In this document: piece by piece, positions 42,289-49,545 of the stretch | Position numbering within the stretch: the stretch's first letter is position 1 | How the letters are laid out: each line of letters opens with the position of its first letter | Assembly: GCA_044226035.1 (NCBI GenBank) | Contig: JBGAHT010000006.1 | Span: 1-64,000 of the forward strand | From: Pseudoluteimonas sp044226035 | Lineage (GTDB): Bacteria; Pseudomonadota; Gammaproteobacteria; Xanthomonadales; Xanthomonadaceae | Direction: 5' to 3' | Length of the DNA: 64,000 bases | The notes under the pieces: model-generated | What the model saw: only the letters and a program-made list of their open reading frames with translations | The model's database searches: none | Told to the model about the DNA's origin: nothing | Position numbers and translations under genes: made by a program

Positions 42289-44697
42289 TCAATCGGACCG
42301 ATAGGATAGCCCAGCGGCCCGCGCGCGCCGCCGCGCCGCGTCCCACGGCCGCGGATGGCGCAGGCGTTCTCCCTCGAGTTCCGGGCCGCCCTGGCGCAAG
42401 CGAATCCGCAATGCGCCCAGGTCCTGCGTGTCCGCGACCTCAGCATGGGCTTCGCGCCAGCGTTCGACCACGTCCGCCAGCGGGTGGTGGAAGCGGTTGC
42501 CGAATCCGGACGAGACCAGCGCCAGCTTCGCGCCGGTGGCGGCGACGAAGCCCGGATCCGAGGAACCGCCGCTGCCGTGGTGCGCGACCAGCACCACGTC
42601 CGCGCGCAGCATCGACGGCTGTTCGCGCAACAGCTTGCGTTCGATCACCTCGCCGATGTCGCCGGTCAGCAGCGCCGCGCCGTGCGCGCCGGACACGCGC
42701 AGCACGCAACTCGATTCGTTGTCGAGGTAGGGGAAACCGGCGGCCGGATGCAGCACGCGGAACTCGACGCCGTCCCAGCGCCAATGCGTGCCGGCGAGGC
42801 AGGGCTTCGTGTCCGGCACCGGGCTTCCGGCCGGGCTGAGCGCGAGGCCGGGGGGAAACGCGCGCCGCACCGCGGGCAAGCCGCCGGCGTGGTCGTTGTC
42901 GCCATGGCTCGCCACCGCCACGTCGATGCGCCGCACGCCCAGCGCATGCAGCGTCGGCACCACCACGCGTTCGCCGGCATCGAAGCCGTCCGGCACCGCC
43001 GGGCCCATGTCGTACAGCAAGGCGTGGTGCCGCGTGCGCACCAGCACCGACAGCCCCTGCCCCACGTCGACGACGGTCAGTTCCGCATCGCCGAACGCGG
43101 GCGCGTGCAAGGAAGGCCACAGCAACGGCAGCCACAGCAGCGCGGCGAGCGGTTTTCCCGGCACGCCACGCGGCAGCAGCAGCCAGAACGCGGAGGCGAG
43201 CGCCAGCGGCGCCGCGAACCACGGCGCTTCCGGCGCCCACCACAACGCCATCGGCGATGCGGATATCCACGCGAACAGGCGCCACGAGCATTCGAACGCA
43301 TGCCCGGCCAGCCACCAGGCCCAGCTTCCCGCACCGGGATGCAGGGCTTCGAGCCCGGTGCCGATCAGGGTCAGCGGCACCACCACGAGGCTCCACCACG
43401 GCACTGCGAGCAGGTTGGCGAACGGCCCGGCGAGCGAGGCCTGGCCGAAAAACAACGCGGTCAGCGGCAACAGGCCGAGCGTGGCCACGCCCTGCGCGGC
43501 GAAGAACCCGCGCACAGGCCGCGCTTCCACGCCCGGCAGGCACCACAGCAGCCACGCGACGCCGACGAAGCTCAGCCAGAACCCCGGCGACAGCGGCGAC
43601 AAGGCATCCGCCAGCAGCATCGCGATCGCGGCCAGCGCCAGCGCATCGCCGGCGCGCGTGGCCCGGCGCAGCACCCGCGCGAGCACCACGACCGCGATCA
43701 TCAGCAGCGTACGCAGGGTCGGCAGCGACAGGCCCGCGACCACGCTGTAGCCCGCGGCGAACGCGAGCGCGGCGATGCCGCAGGCGACCTGCCTCGGGCA
43801 GCGTCGCGCCAGCAGCGGGAACAGCCACCACAGGCCGCGCGCGAGCAAGGCGCCGAAGCCGGCGACCAGGCCGACGTGGAAGCCGGAAATCGCGATCAGG
43901 TGGGTCAGCCCGTCGGCGCGCAGCGTTTCCCAGTCCTCGTCCACCAGGCCGCCGGTATCGCCCAGCGCGAATGCGCGCAGGAACCGCGCCGAATCCGCCG
44001 GCGCCTGCCGGGCGATGCGCGAGGACATGGCTTCGCGCCAGGCGTCGAGTCCGTGCGCGATGCCGATTCGCTTCGCGTTTTCCGCATCGGCCACGTAGCC
44101 GGTCGCGGCGATGCCCTGCGCCAGCGCATTGCGCTCGGCATCGAAGCCGGGGTTGCGCAGCCCGCGCGGCGCGCGCAGCTTCGCTTCCAGCATCCAGCGC
44201 TCGCCGGCATGCACGGGCGCGGGCGGGACGAGTCCGTCCTGCGCTTGCTTGCGGTCGTCGTACCACGCCAGCTGCAGGGTCTTGCCGCGCAACGCCGCGT
44301 TCGAATCGCCATCGACGACGAAGCGGAATCGCGTGCGTTTCGGCTCGCGGATCGGCAGGTCGACGATGCGTCCGCTGATTTCGACGACATGGCCTTCCAT
44401 CGCCGGTGGAAGTTGCGCATCCAGCGCGCGATCCGCCTGCAGCGTGCACAAGCCGAAACCGAGCAGCAGCGTGCCGATGCCGCGCGCCAATCCGCCCGCG
44501 CACCAGCCGGCGATCCCGAACGCGATGCAGGTCGATCCGAACCAGATCGGCGCGAACGCCGGCAGCAACAGGCTCGCGACGCAACCGGCCAGCAATGCCA
44601 ACGCGGTCGCCGGGCCGAATGGCAATGGTTGCCAGCGTGCGTTCGCCCGCCGCAGCGACGGCAATGCAAGGCGCGGGCTAGGGATCGCGATGACCAT
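42289..44697 (-). CDS. comEC: DNA internalization competence protein ComEC/Rec2
   Basis: An 802-residue membrane protein that forms the inner-membrane DNA channel for natural transformation. The N-terminal DUF4131-type OB domain (about 60-200), the competence domain with many spans (about 210-480, including HLIAISGFHVGLVAGFGALLARGLWW) and a C-terminal metallo-beta-lactamase domain (about 530-760) are all present. The nuclease domain shows VDVGQGLSVLVRTRHHALLYDMGP, SHGDNDHAGGLPAV and VLVAHHGSGGSSDPGF. ATG 44697 (MVIAIPSPRLALPSL) is preferred; a TTG 51 bases upstream is possible. The gene is intact, so competence is at least genetically possible. Confidence 0.93.
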   Translation of the reverse strand: MVIAIPSPRLALPSLRRANARWQPLPFGPATALALLAGCVASLLLPAFAPIWFGSTCIAFGIAGWCAGGLARGIGTLLLGFGLCTLQADRALDAQLPPAMEGHVVEISGRIVDLPIREPKRTRFRFVVDGDSNAALRGKTLQLAWYDDRKQAQDGLVPPAPVHAGERWMLEAKLRAPRGLRNPGFDAERNALAQGIAATGYVADAENAKRIGIAHGLDAWREAMSSRIARQAPADSARFLRAFALGDTGGLVDEDWETLRADGLTHLIAISGFHVGLVAGFGALLARGLWWLFPLLARRCPRQVACGIAALAFAAGYSVVAGLSLPTLRTLLMIAVVVLARVLRRATRAGDALALAAIAMLLADALSPLSPGFWLSFVGVAWLLWCLPGVEARPVRGFFAAQGVATLGLLPLTALFFGQASLAGPFANLLAVPWWSLVVVPLTLIGTGLEALHPGAGSWAWWLAGHAFECSWRLFAWISASPMALWWAPEAPWFAAPLALASAFWLLLPRGVPGKPLAALLWLPLLWPSLHAPAFGDAELTVVDVGQGLSVLVRTRHHALLYDMGPAVPDGFDAGERVVVPTLHALGVRRIDVAVASHGDNDHAGGLPAVRRAFPPGLALSPAGSPVPDTKPCLAGTHWRWDGVEFRVLHPAAGFPYLDNESSCVLRVSGAHGAALLTGDIGEVIERKLLREQPSMLRADVVLVAHHGSGGSSDPGFVAATGAKLALVSSGFGNRFHHPLADVVERWREAHAEVADTQDLGALRIRLRQGGPELEGERLRHPRPWDAARRRARAAGLSYRSD

Positions 44698-44790
44698 GCC
44701 GGCAGCGTGCCGGTTGGCGTCGGCGGAGTGGATCAGCGGGAAACGCAATCCGGAATCGGAGTTGTCCGAGGTGTGACCGGATCAGTCGGG

Positions 44791-44931
44791 TTATTCGGCT
44801 TTCTTTTGCGACACCGGCTTCAAGTCGCGGCGCACCACGCCGTGCACGATATGACGGACATCGGCCTCTGGGTGCCCGTTCTTCACCGGCTTCGACTTCG
44901 ACCTCTTATTGATTGGCCGACTAGACTTCAT
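44791..44931 (-). CDS. 46-residue basic small protein in an AT-richer island
   Basis: A short frame starting ATG 44931, 3 bases after the stop of the next gene upstream. The peptide is very basic (KSSRPINKRSKSKPVKNGHP at the start, VVRRDLKPVSQKKAE at the end), so it could bind nucleic acid or a ribosome, or be a partner of the 76-residue protein. It is too short for automated ORF cut-offs, and no family is recognised. Tight spacing to the upstream gene is the main reason for calling it. Confidence 0.45.
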   Translation of the reverse strand: MKSSRPINKRSKSKPVKNGHPEADVRHIVHGVVRRDLKPVSQKKAE

Positions 44932-44934
44932 ATT

Positions 44935-45165
44935 TCACTTACGCATCAATTCAGGATTGACGGCTGGATCGAATACGGCCTTTCCATCCTTGGCCATCGA
45001 CCATGGATTTGTCAGCTGTTTTTCGAGTGGAAGAACCGGAGCATTTGTCTCCAGCGCAATACGCACTGCGTGCCGAACCTTCCGATGCGACACCGCCTTG
45101 TCGGATTTCTCAGAAACCGTGGAAGCAATGCCACAAATTGGCGTTTTACGATGTGAACGACTCAT
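44935..45165 (-). CDS. 76-residue basic uncharacterised protein (MSRS-type)
   Basis: ATG 45165 gives MSRSHRKTPICGIASTVSEK then SDKAVSHRKVRHAVRIALE. The opening MSRSxRKTPI...SEKxDKxxxxRKxR recurs in small unannotated proteins of several phyla (recalled, not searched). It is strongly basic, has no signal peptide, and a C-terminal PWSMAKDGKAVFDP segment follows. The composition looks much less GC-rich than the flanking comEC and lolD genes, indicating acquisition. Function unknown. A longer reading from 45246 is less likely. Confidence 0.6.
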   Translation of the reverse strand: MSRSHRKTPICGIASTVSEKSDKAVSHRKVRHAVRIALETNAPVLPLEKQLTNPWSMAKDGKAVFDPAVNPELMRK

Positions 45166-45182
45166 ATGAAATTTTTCTGCAT

Positions 45183-45608
45183 TCACATATCTGGAAGCAA
45201 TAGGTAGTACCGCTGCTGATCCGCATCCCACTGAGCTTGGATGCAACTCGCATCGGTAATTTCCTTAAAAGAATAGTATTTGTGTCGCGTTAACCAATCC
45301 TCGTCAGGGCATGCGTAGCCAGACCTAAGTCTGTCTCCATTCCCCGCAATCGCCTGAAAATATCGGAATTTTTTGGCCTCGCATAGCCAAGCTGTTTTTG
45401 CATCTGGCGCGCAAGCGACTGTTTTCGATTTGCGCGCAGCATCTACCGCCGGTGCCATTCTTCCTTGAACAGATCGTGGGGCATCTACGAGAAATGCAGG
45501 GGAGTTAACCCAGTCATGCGCGTCCGCTATGACGATTTTGTCGTATTCCGGAGACGTTCCAGCGGACATCGCCAGAACTAAGAGTACGCCAAGACCATTG
45601 GTTTGCAT
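45183..45608 (-). CDS. small exported protein, unknown
   Basis: A 141-residue protein opening MQTNGLGVLLVLAMSAG, a short signal-like segment likely cut before TSPEYDK. The mature part has four cysteines (VACAPDAKTAWLCEAKK, SGYACPDEDW, DASCIQAQ) that could form two disulphides, consistent with periplasmic life. Aromatic-rich segments (RYFQAI, RHKYYSF, RYYLLLPDM) are notable. The composition is again AT-rich for this genome. With the two small basic genes downstream it forms the 44.8-45.6 kb island. ATG 45608 is preferred over ATG 45635. Confidence 0.6.
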   Translation of the reverse strand: MQTNGLGVLLVLAMSAGTSPEYDKIVIADAHDWVNSPAFLVDAPRSVQGRMAPAVDAARKSKTVACAPDAKTAWLCEAKKFRYFQAIAGNGDRLRSGYACPDEDWLTRHKYYSFKEITDASCIQAQWDADQQRYYLLLPDM

Positions 45609-45665
45609 ATTTTGCGCCCCTGACATTAGCTGCAATATTTGCTGGATATTACGCTTGAATTCCCC

Positions 45666-46370
45666 TCAAACCTGCCCCGCCCCCAGCTCCCGCAGCTTGC
45701 CTTCGTGCAATTCCATCACCCGGTCCAGCCGCCGCGCGAGGCTGCGGTCGTGGGTCACGAGCACCAGGCTGGTCTTCTGCGCGCGGTTCAATTCCAGCAT
45801 CAGTGCGAACACCCCGGCCGCGGTCTTTTCGTCGAGGTTGCCAGTCGGCTCGTCGCCGAGCACGCAGGCCGGCTTGTTCACCAACGCACGCGCCACCGCG
45901 GCGCGCTGGCGTTCGCCGCCGGACAACTCGCCCGGCTTGTGCGCCAGCCGATGGCCGAGGCCGACCGATTCCAGCAACGCCTTCGCGCGCGAATTCGCCT
46001 CATTGATGTCCGCGCCACCGAGCAACACCGGAAGCATCACGTTTTCCAGCGCGGTGAACTCGGGCAGCAGGTGATGGAACTGGTAGACGAAACCCAACGC
46101 CTGGTTGCGCAAGCGGCCGCGTTCGGCGTTCGACAACGCGCTCATCTTCTGCCCGGCGACGTAGACCTCGCCCGAGGTCGGCGTGTCGAGGCCGCCGAGC
46201 AGGTGCAGCAGCGTGCTCTTGCCGGCGCCGGACACGCCGAGGATGGCCACGGTTTCGCCGGCCGCGACCGAGAAATCCAGTCCGTCGAACACCGGCGTGT
46301 GCAGCTTGCCCTCGGCATAGGCCTTGCCGAGCTTTTCGGCGCGGATGACGTCTTGCATGGGCTCACTCAT
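45666..46370 (-). CDS. lolD: lipoprotein-releasing system ATP-binding protein LolD
   Basis: A 234-residue ABC ATPase that powers release of outer-membrane lipoproteins from the inner membrane to LolA. Walker A is LGVSGAGKSTLLHLLGGLD, the Lol-specific segment is LGFVYQFHHLLPEFTALENVMLP, the signature is KPGELSGGERQRAAVARAL, and Walker B is CVLGDEPTGNLDEKTA. It overlaps lolC by 8 bases. It ends the minus-strand block after the small-gene island. Confidence 0.96.
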   Translation of the reverse strand: MSEPMQDVIRAEKLGKAYAEGKLHTPVFDGLDFSVAAGETVAILGVSGAGKSTLLHLLGGLDTPTSGEVYVAGQKMSALSNAERGRLRNQALGFVYQFHHLLPEFTALENVMLPVLLGGADINEANSRAKALLESVGLGHRLAHKPGELSGGERQRAAVARALVNKPACVLGDEPTGNLDEKTAAGVFALMLELNRAQKTSLVLVTHDRSLARRLDRVMELHEGKLRELGAGQV

Positions 46371-47604
46371 ACCTGAGCGCCTCCGCCGGCGCGGTGCGCG
46401 AGGCGCGCCAGGCCGGGTACAGCGTTGCGAGGAAGGCCATGGCCAGCGCGACGCAGGCGATGATGGTCACGTCGCTCGCCTCCAGTTGCGTCGGCAGGCC
46501 GGTGATGTAGTACACGTCCTCCGGCATCAGCTGCACGCCGAACGCGCGTTCGATCAGGCGCAGGATGCGCTCGAGGTTGAGCGTGAGCACGATGCCGCCG
46601 ACCACGCCGGCAACCGTGCCGATCACCCCGATCAGCGAACCCTGCACCATGAACACCTTCATCACCCCGCCCGGCGTCAGCCCGAGCGTGCGCAGGATCG
46701 CGATGTCTGCCTGCTTGTCGGTGACCAGCATCACCTGCGAGGACACGAGGTTGAACGCGCCCATGGCGATGATCAGCGACAGCAGGATCGCCATCATCGT
46801 CTTCTCCAGCTTGAGCGCGCGGAACATGTTGGCGTTGTCCTGCTGCCAGTCGGTGACGCGGTAGGGCCCGCGCAGGCGCAGGGCGAGGTCGCGCGCGACT
46901 TCGAACGACTGGTCCATGTCGTGCAGGCGCAGGCGCACGCCGGTCGCGGCGTCGCCCATGCGCAGCACGCGCTGCAGGTCCTGGAAGTTCGCCACCGCCA
47001 GGCCCTTGTCGTATTCCTGGTAGCCGGCCTCGAAGATGCCGCTGATGGTGAAGCGCTTGAGCTGCGGCACCGCGCCCATCGGCGTGGCCTGGAAGTTGGT
47101 GGTGACGACCACGTTGTCGCCGACGCCGACGCCGAGCCACAGCGCGAGTTCGCTGCCGAGCACGATGTTGAAGCTGCCGGGCGTGAGCTGGTCGAGCCGG
47201 CCCTGGGTCATCTTCTTGGCCAGCACCGAGACCTTGTCTTCCTCCGCCGGGATCACGCCGCGCACGATCGCCGGCTGGCGTTGCGGCCCGGTGATCAGCG
47301 CCTCGGATTCGATGTAGGGCGCGGCGCCGGCCACGCGCGGGTCGCGATAGGCCTCGGCCACCGCCTGCCGCCAGTTCTGCATCGCCGCGCCGTCGGCGCT
47401 GATGGTCGCGTGCGCGGCCATCTGCAGCATGCGGTCGCGGATCTCGCGCTGGAAGCCGCTCATCACCGCCAGCGTGGTGATCAGCGCGGCGACGCCGAGC
47501 GCGATGCCGAGGATCGACGCGAGCGAGATGAAGGAGATGAAGCCGTTGCGGCGCTTGGCGCGCAGGTAGCGCAGGCCGATGGCGACGGGGATGGGTTTGA
47601 ACAT
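46363..47604 (-). CDS. lolC: lipoprotein-releasing system permease LolC/LolE
   Basis: A 413-residue permease. The N-terminal span is FISFISLASILGIALGVAALITTLAVMSGF (about 22-50), followed by a periplasmic domain (about 50-265) and three C-terminal spans (MMAILLSLIIAMGAFNLVSSQ, GSLIGVIGTVAGVVGGIVL, IIACVALAMAFLATLYPAW). The L-A-V-M-S-G-F and NxxSxxxMLVxDKxxDIAILRTLG patterns are family hallmarks. Only one permease gene precedes lolD, so LolF-type homodimers are possible, as in other lineages. It follows ygfX across an inverted repeat. Confidence 0.94.
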   Translation of the reverse strand: MFKPIPVAIGLRYLRAKRRNGFISFISLASILGIALGVAALITTLAVMSGFQREIRDRMLQMAAHATISADGAAMQNWRQAVAEAYRDPRVAGAAPYIESEALITGPQRQPAIVRGVIPAEEDKVSVLAKKMTQGRLDQLTPGSFNIVLGSELALWLGVGVGDNVVVTTNFQATPMGAVPQLKRFTISGIFEAGYQEYDKGLAVANFQDLQRVLRMGDAATGVRLRLHDMDQSFEVARDLALRLRGPYRVTDWQQDNANMFRALKLEKTMMAILLSLIIAMGAFNLVSSQVMLVTDKQADIAILRTLGLTPGGVMKVFMVQGSLIGVIGTVAGVVGGIVLTLNLERILRLIERAFGVQLMPEDVYYITGLPTQLEASDVTIIACVALAMAFLATLYPAWRASRTAPAEALRYE

Positions 47605-47609
47605 GGAGA

Positions 47610-47689
47610 CCGGGATCCGGAATTCGGGATTGGGGTTCGTGGAACGGGAACGGACTCGCTGTTGCGAATCCCGAATCCCCGATCCCGGC
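47610..47689. repeat. imperfect inverted repeat of GGGATTCGG units between ygfX and lolC
   Basis: Left arm CCGGGATCCGGAATTCGGGA (from 47610) mirrors the right arm TCCCGAATCCCCGATCCCGG (to 47689), with a central 30-base loop. Such GGGATTCGGGATT units are dispersed in Xanthomonadaceae intergenic DNA. No coding role is seen; it may stabilise or end the upstream message. Confidence 0.6.
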
Positions 47690-47691
47690 CC

Positions 47692-48138
47692 TTATGGTGC
47701 CATCCGGGTCCGCGGATGCGCAGCGTCGGCCGCCATCGCGGCCAGCCGCAGTTCACGCCGGCCGGCCGCCGGCAGCGTGTCCGGCCACCATGCGAGGCGA
47801 CCGGCCTTGCCCGCGCGCCGCCACGACAGGAACGCCAGCGGCCCGCGCCAGTGCAGTTCCGCCGCGTCGACGCGTTCGCCGCCGACGAACAGCGCGCCGT
47901 CCGCGCGCCAGCACAGGGGCAGCGGCGCGCGCCGCCATTCGCGCCGGGCGAGCCATGCGCCCCAGGCCGGCGCGAGCAGGGCCGCCGGCCACGCGCAGGC
48001 GCGCGGCAGGTCCGAAGCCAGGATCGAGAGCGCCGCGAGCAGGCCGAGCGCGATCAGCGCGCCGCAGGCCACGGCGGACGGCCGCCAGTCAATGCGGCAG
48101 GTCGCGGATGCGCTGGACGAGTGCGGCGAGTTCGGCAT
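47692..48138 (-). CDS. YgfX/CptA-like small membrane protein
   Basis: A 148-residue protein with two adjacent spans (about 25-65: VACGALIALGLLAALSILASDLP and ACAWPAALLAPAWGAWLA). A soluble C-terminal half follows with ELHWRGPLAFLSWRRAGKAGRLAWWPDTLPAAGRRELRLA. This plan and its place directly after sdhE match YgfX (CptA), the membrane partner of SdhE in enterobacteria. Sequence likeness is weak by eye, so the call leans on position. It overlaps the end of sdhE by 50 bases from ATG 48138. Confidence 0.72.
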   Translation of the reverse strand: MPNSPHSSSASATCRIDWRPSAVACGALIALGLLAALSILASDLPRACAWPAALLAPAWGAWLARREWRRAPLPLCWRADGALFVGGERVDAAELHWRGPLAFLSWRRAGKAGRLAWWPDTLPAAGRRELRLAAMAADAAHPRTRMAP

Positions 48139-48337
48139 CGGGCGGGGCCTCGTAGCCCAGGAACCATCGCCACAGCCTGTCGTCTTCGCTGTCCAGGAGC
48201 CTTAGGAAAACGCCGCGCTCGCGCTCGGAAGCTTCCGGATATCCGCGCTCCAGCCAGCGTTCCAGCAACTGGTCGAGTTCCTTCATGCCGCGGCGGCAGC
48301 GCCAGCGCAGCCGCTTGAGTTCGGCGTCTTCGCTCAC
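48089..48337 (-). CDS. sdhE: FAD assembly factor SdhE
   Basis: An 82-residue helical protein (SDH5/YgfY family) that attaches FAD to SdhA. LKRLRWRCRRGMKELDQLLERWLERGYPE contains the RGxxE motif (RRGMKELD) needed for flavinylation. The rest (RGVFLRLLDSEDDRLWRWFLGYEAP) matches the family. GTG 48337 is the start; the MAPEG gene upstream overlaps by 4 bases. It lies in the sdh operon, which strongly supports the role. Confidence 0.94.
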   Translation of the reverse strand: MSEDAELKRLRWRCRRGMKELDQLLERWLERGYPEASERERGVFLRLLDSEDDRLWRWFLGYEAPPDAELAALVQRIRDLPH

Positions 48338-48756
48338 GCGCCCAGGAGCCGCCAACCCAGCCACGCCCACAGCGCCCACAGCACCAGGTTGCTGGCGAGG
48401 AATGCGTAGAAGCGGTGCATGACGCGGTTGTAGCCGCAGTGGATCGCGCTGTGGACGACGCGCAACGCGACATAGGCCCAGGCCAGGCCCAGCGACAGCG
48501 GCGTCACCAGCCCGGCGATCGCGGCGACCACCAGCGCCAGGTAGAACAGCACCGGCATCTCGAACAGGTTGCGGTAGTTGTCCGCGGCGCGGGTATCGGC
48601 GAAGCGCGCGGCCATCTGCGAGCCGCTGGGGATATCGCGGAAGTGGATGCGTCCGGCGCGCATCTGCCGCGTGCGTTCGAACAGCATGCGCGCCATCACC
48701 ACGGCGGTGAGCGCGACCATCGCGAACGCCGGGCCGAAGATGCGGGCGTCGACCAC
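48334..48756 (-). CDS. MAPEG-family membrane protein
   Basis: A 140-residue protein with four spans: IFGPAFAMVALTAVVMARMLF, YRNLFEMPVLFYLALVVAAIAGL, LSLGLAWAYVALRVVHSAIHCG and RFYAFLASNLVLWALWAWLGW. The N-Y-R-N-L-F-E-M-P-V-L-F motif is characteristic of membrane-associated eicosanoid/glutathione (MAPEG) proteins, which use glutathione. It begins at GTG 48756, overlapping the sdhB stop, and ends overlapping sdhE. This insertion between sdhB and sdhE is odd, since its known roles have no link to succinate dehydrogenase. Co-transcription looks likely. Confidence 0.85.
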   Translation of the reverse strand: MVDARIFGPAFAMVALTAVVMARMLFERTRQMRAGRIHFRDIPSGSQMAARFADTRAADNYRNLFEMPVLFYLALVVAAIAGLVTPLSLGLAWAYVALRVVHSAIHCGYNRVMHRFYAFLASNLVLWALWAWLGWRLLGA

Positions 48757-48758
48757 GT

Positions 48759-49544
48759 TCAGACCCGCCGGGCGAGCATCAGCTTCTTGATCTCGGCGAT
48801 CGCCTTGGCCGGGTTCAGGCCCTTCGGGCAGGTCCGCGCGCAGTTCATGATGGTGTGGCAGCGGTACAGCTTGAACGGATCCTCGAGGTCGTCCAGGCGC
48901 GCGCCGGTGTCCTCGTCGCGGCTGTCGACGATCCAGCGGTAGGCCTGCAGCAGGATCGCCGGGCCGAGGTAGCGATCGCCGTTCCACCAGTAGCTCGGGC
49001 AGCTGGTCGAGCAGCACGCGCACAGGATGCATTCGTACAGGCCGTCGAGCTTCTCGCGGTCGTCCTTGGACTGCAGGCGCTCGCGCGTCGGCGCCGGCGA
49101 CTGGGTGCGGATCCACGGCTTGATCGAGGCGTACTGCGCGTAGAAATGGGTGAGGTCGGGAACGAGGTCCTTGACCACCGGCATGTGCGGCAGCGGGTAG
49201 ATCGGCACGTCGCCGCTGCCCTTGCCGCAGTCCTCGATGGCCTTGGTGCAGGCCAGGGTGTTGGTGCCGTCGATGTTCATCGCGCAGGAACCGCAGATGC
49301 CCTCGCGGCAGGAACGGCGGAACGTCAGCGTCGGGTCGATCTCGTTCTTGATCTTGATCAGCGCGTCCAGGACCATCGGCCCGCACTTGTCGAGGTCGAC
49401 TTCGTAGGAATCGGTGCTCGGGTTGCGGCCGTCGTCCGGGTTCCAGCGATAGACCTTGAACGTGCGCGTGCGCTTCGCCCCGGTGGCCGGGAACTTGCGG
49501 CCGGGCTGGATCTGCGAATTCTTCGGCAGGGTGAATTCGGCCAT
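48759..49544 (-). CDS. sdhB: succinate dehydrogenase iron-sulfur subunit
   Basis: A 261-residue subunit. The [2Fe-2S] ligands are in CREGICGSC plus a later Cys (C79, C84, C87, C99). The [4Fe-4S] and [3Fe-4S] ligands lie in ECILCACCSTSCP (C172, C175, C178, C182) and RCHTIMNCARTCP (C229, C235, C239). It carries electrons from SdhA to the quinone site formed with SdhC and SdhD. ATG 49544 sits one base after the sdhA stop, so the two are coupled. Confidence 0.98.
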   Translation of the reverse strand: MAEFTLPKNSQIQPGRKFPATGAKRTRTFKVYRWNPDDGRNPSTDSYEVDLDKCGPMVLDALIKIKNEIDPTLTFRRSCREGICGSCAMNIDGTNTLACTKAIEDCGKGSGDVPIYPLPHMPVVKDLVPDLTHFYAQYASIKPWIRTQSPAPTRERLQSKDDREKLDGLYECILCACCSTSCPSYWWNGDRYLGPAILLQAYRWIVDSRDEDTGARLDDLEDPFKLYRCHTIMNCARTCPKGLNPAKAIAEIKKLMLARRV

Positions 49545-49545
49545 C

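Noticed and set aside
44697..44748. TTG at 44748 as the comEC start
   Set aside because: TTG starts are rare and no ribosome site is seen; ATG 44697 leaves the conserved N-terminus.
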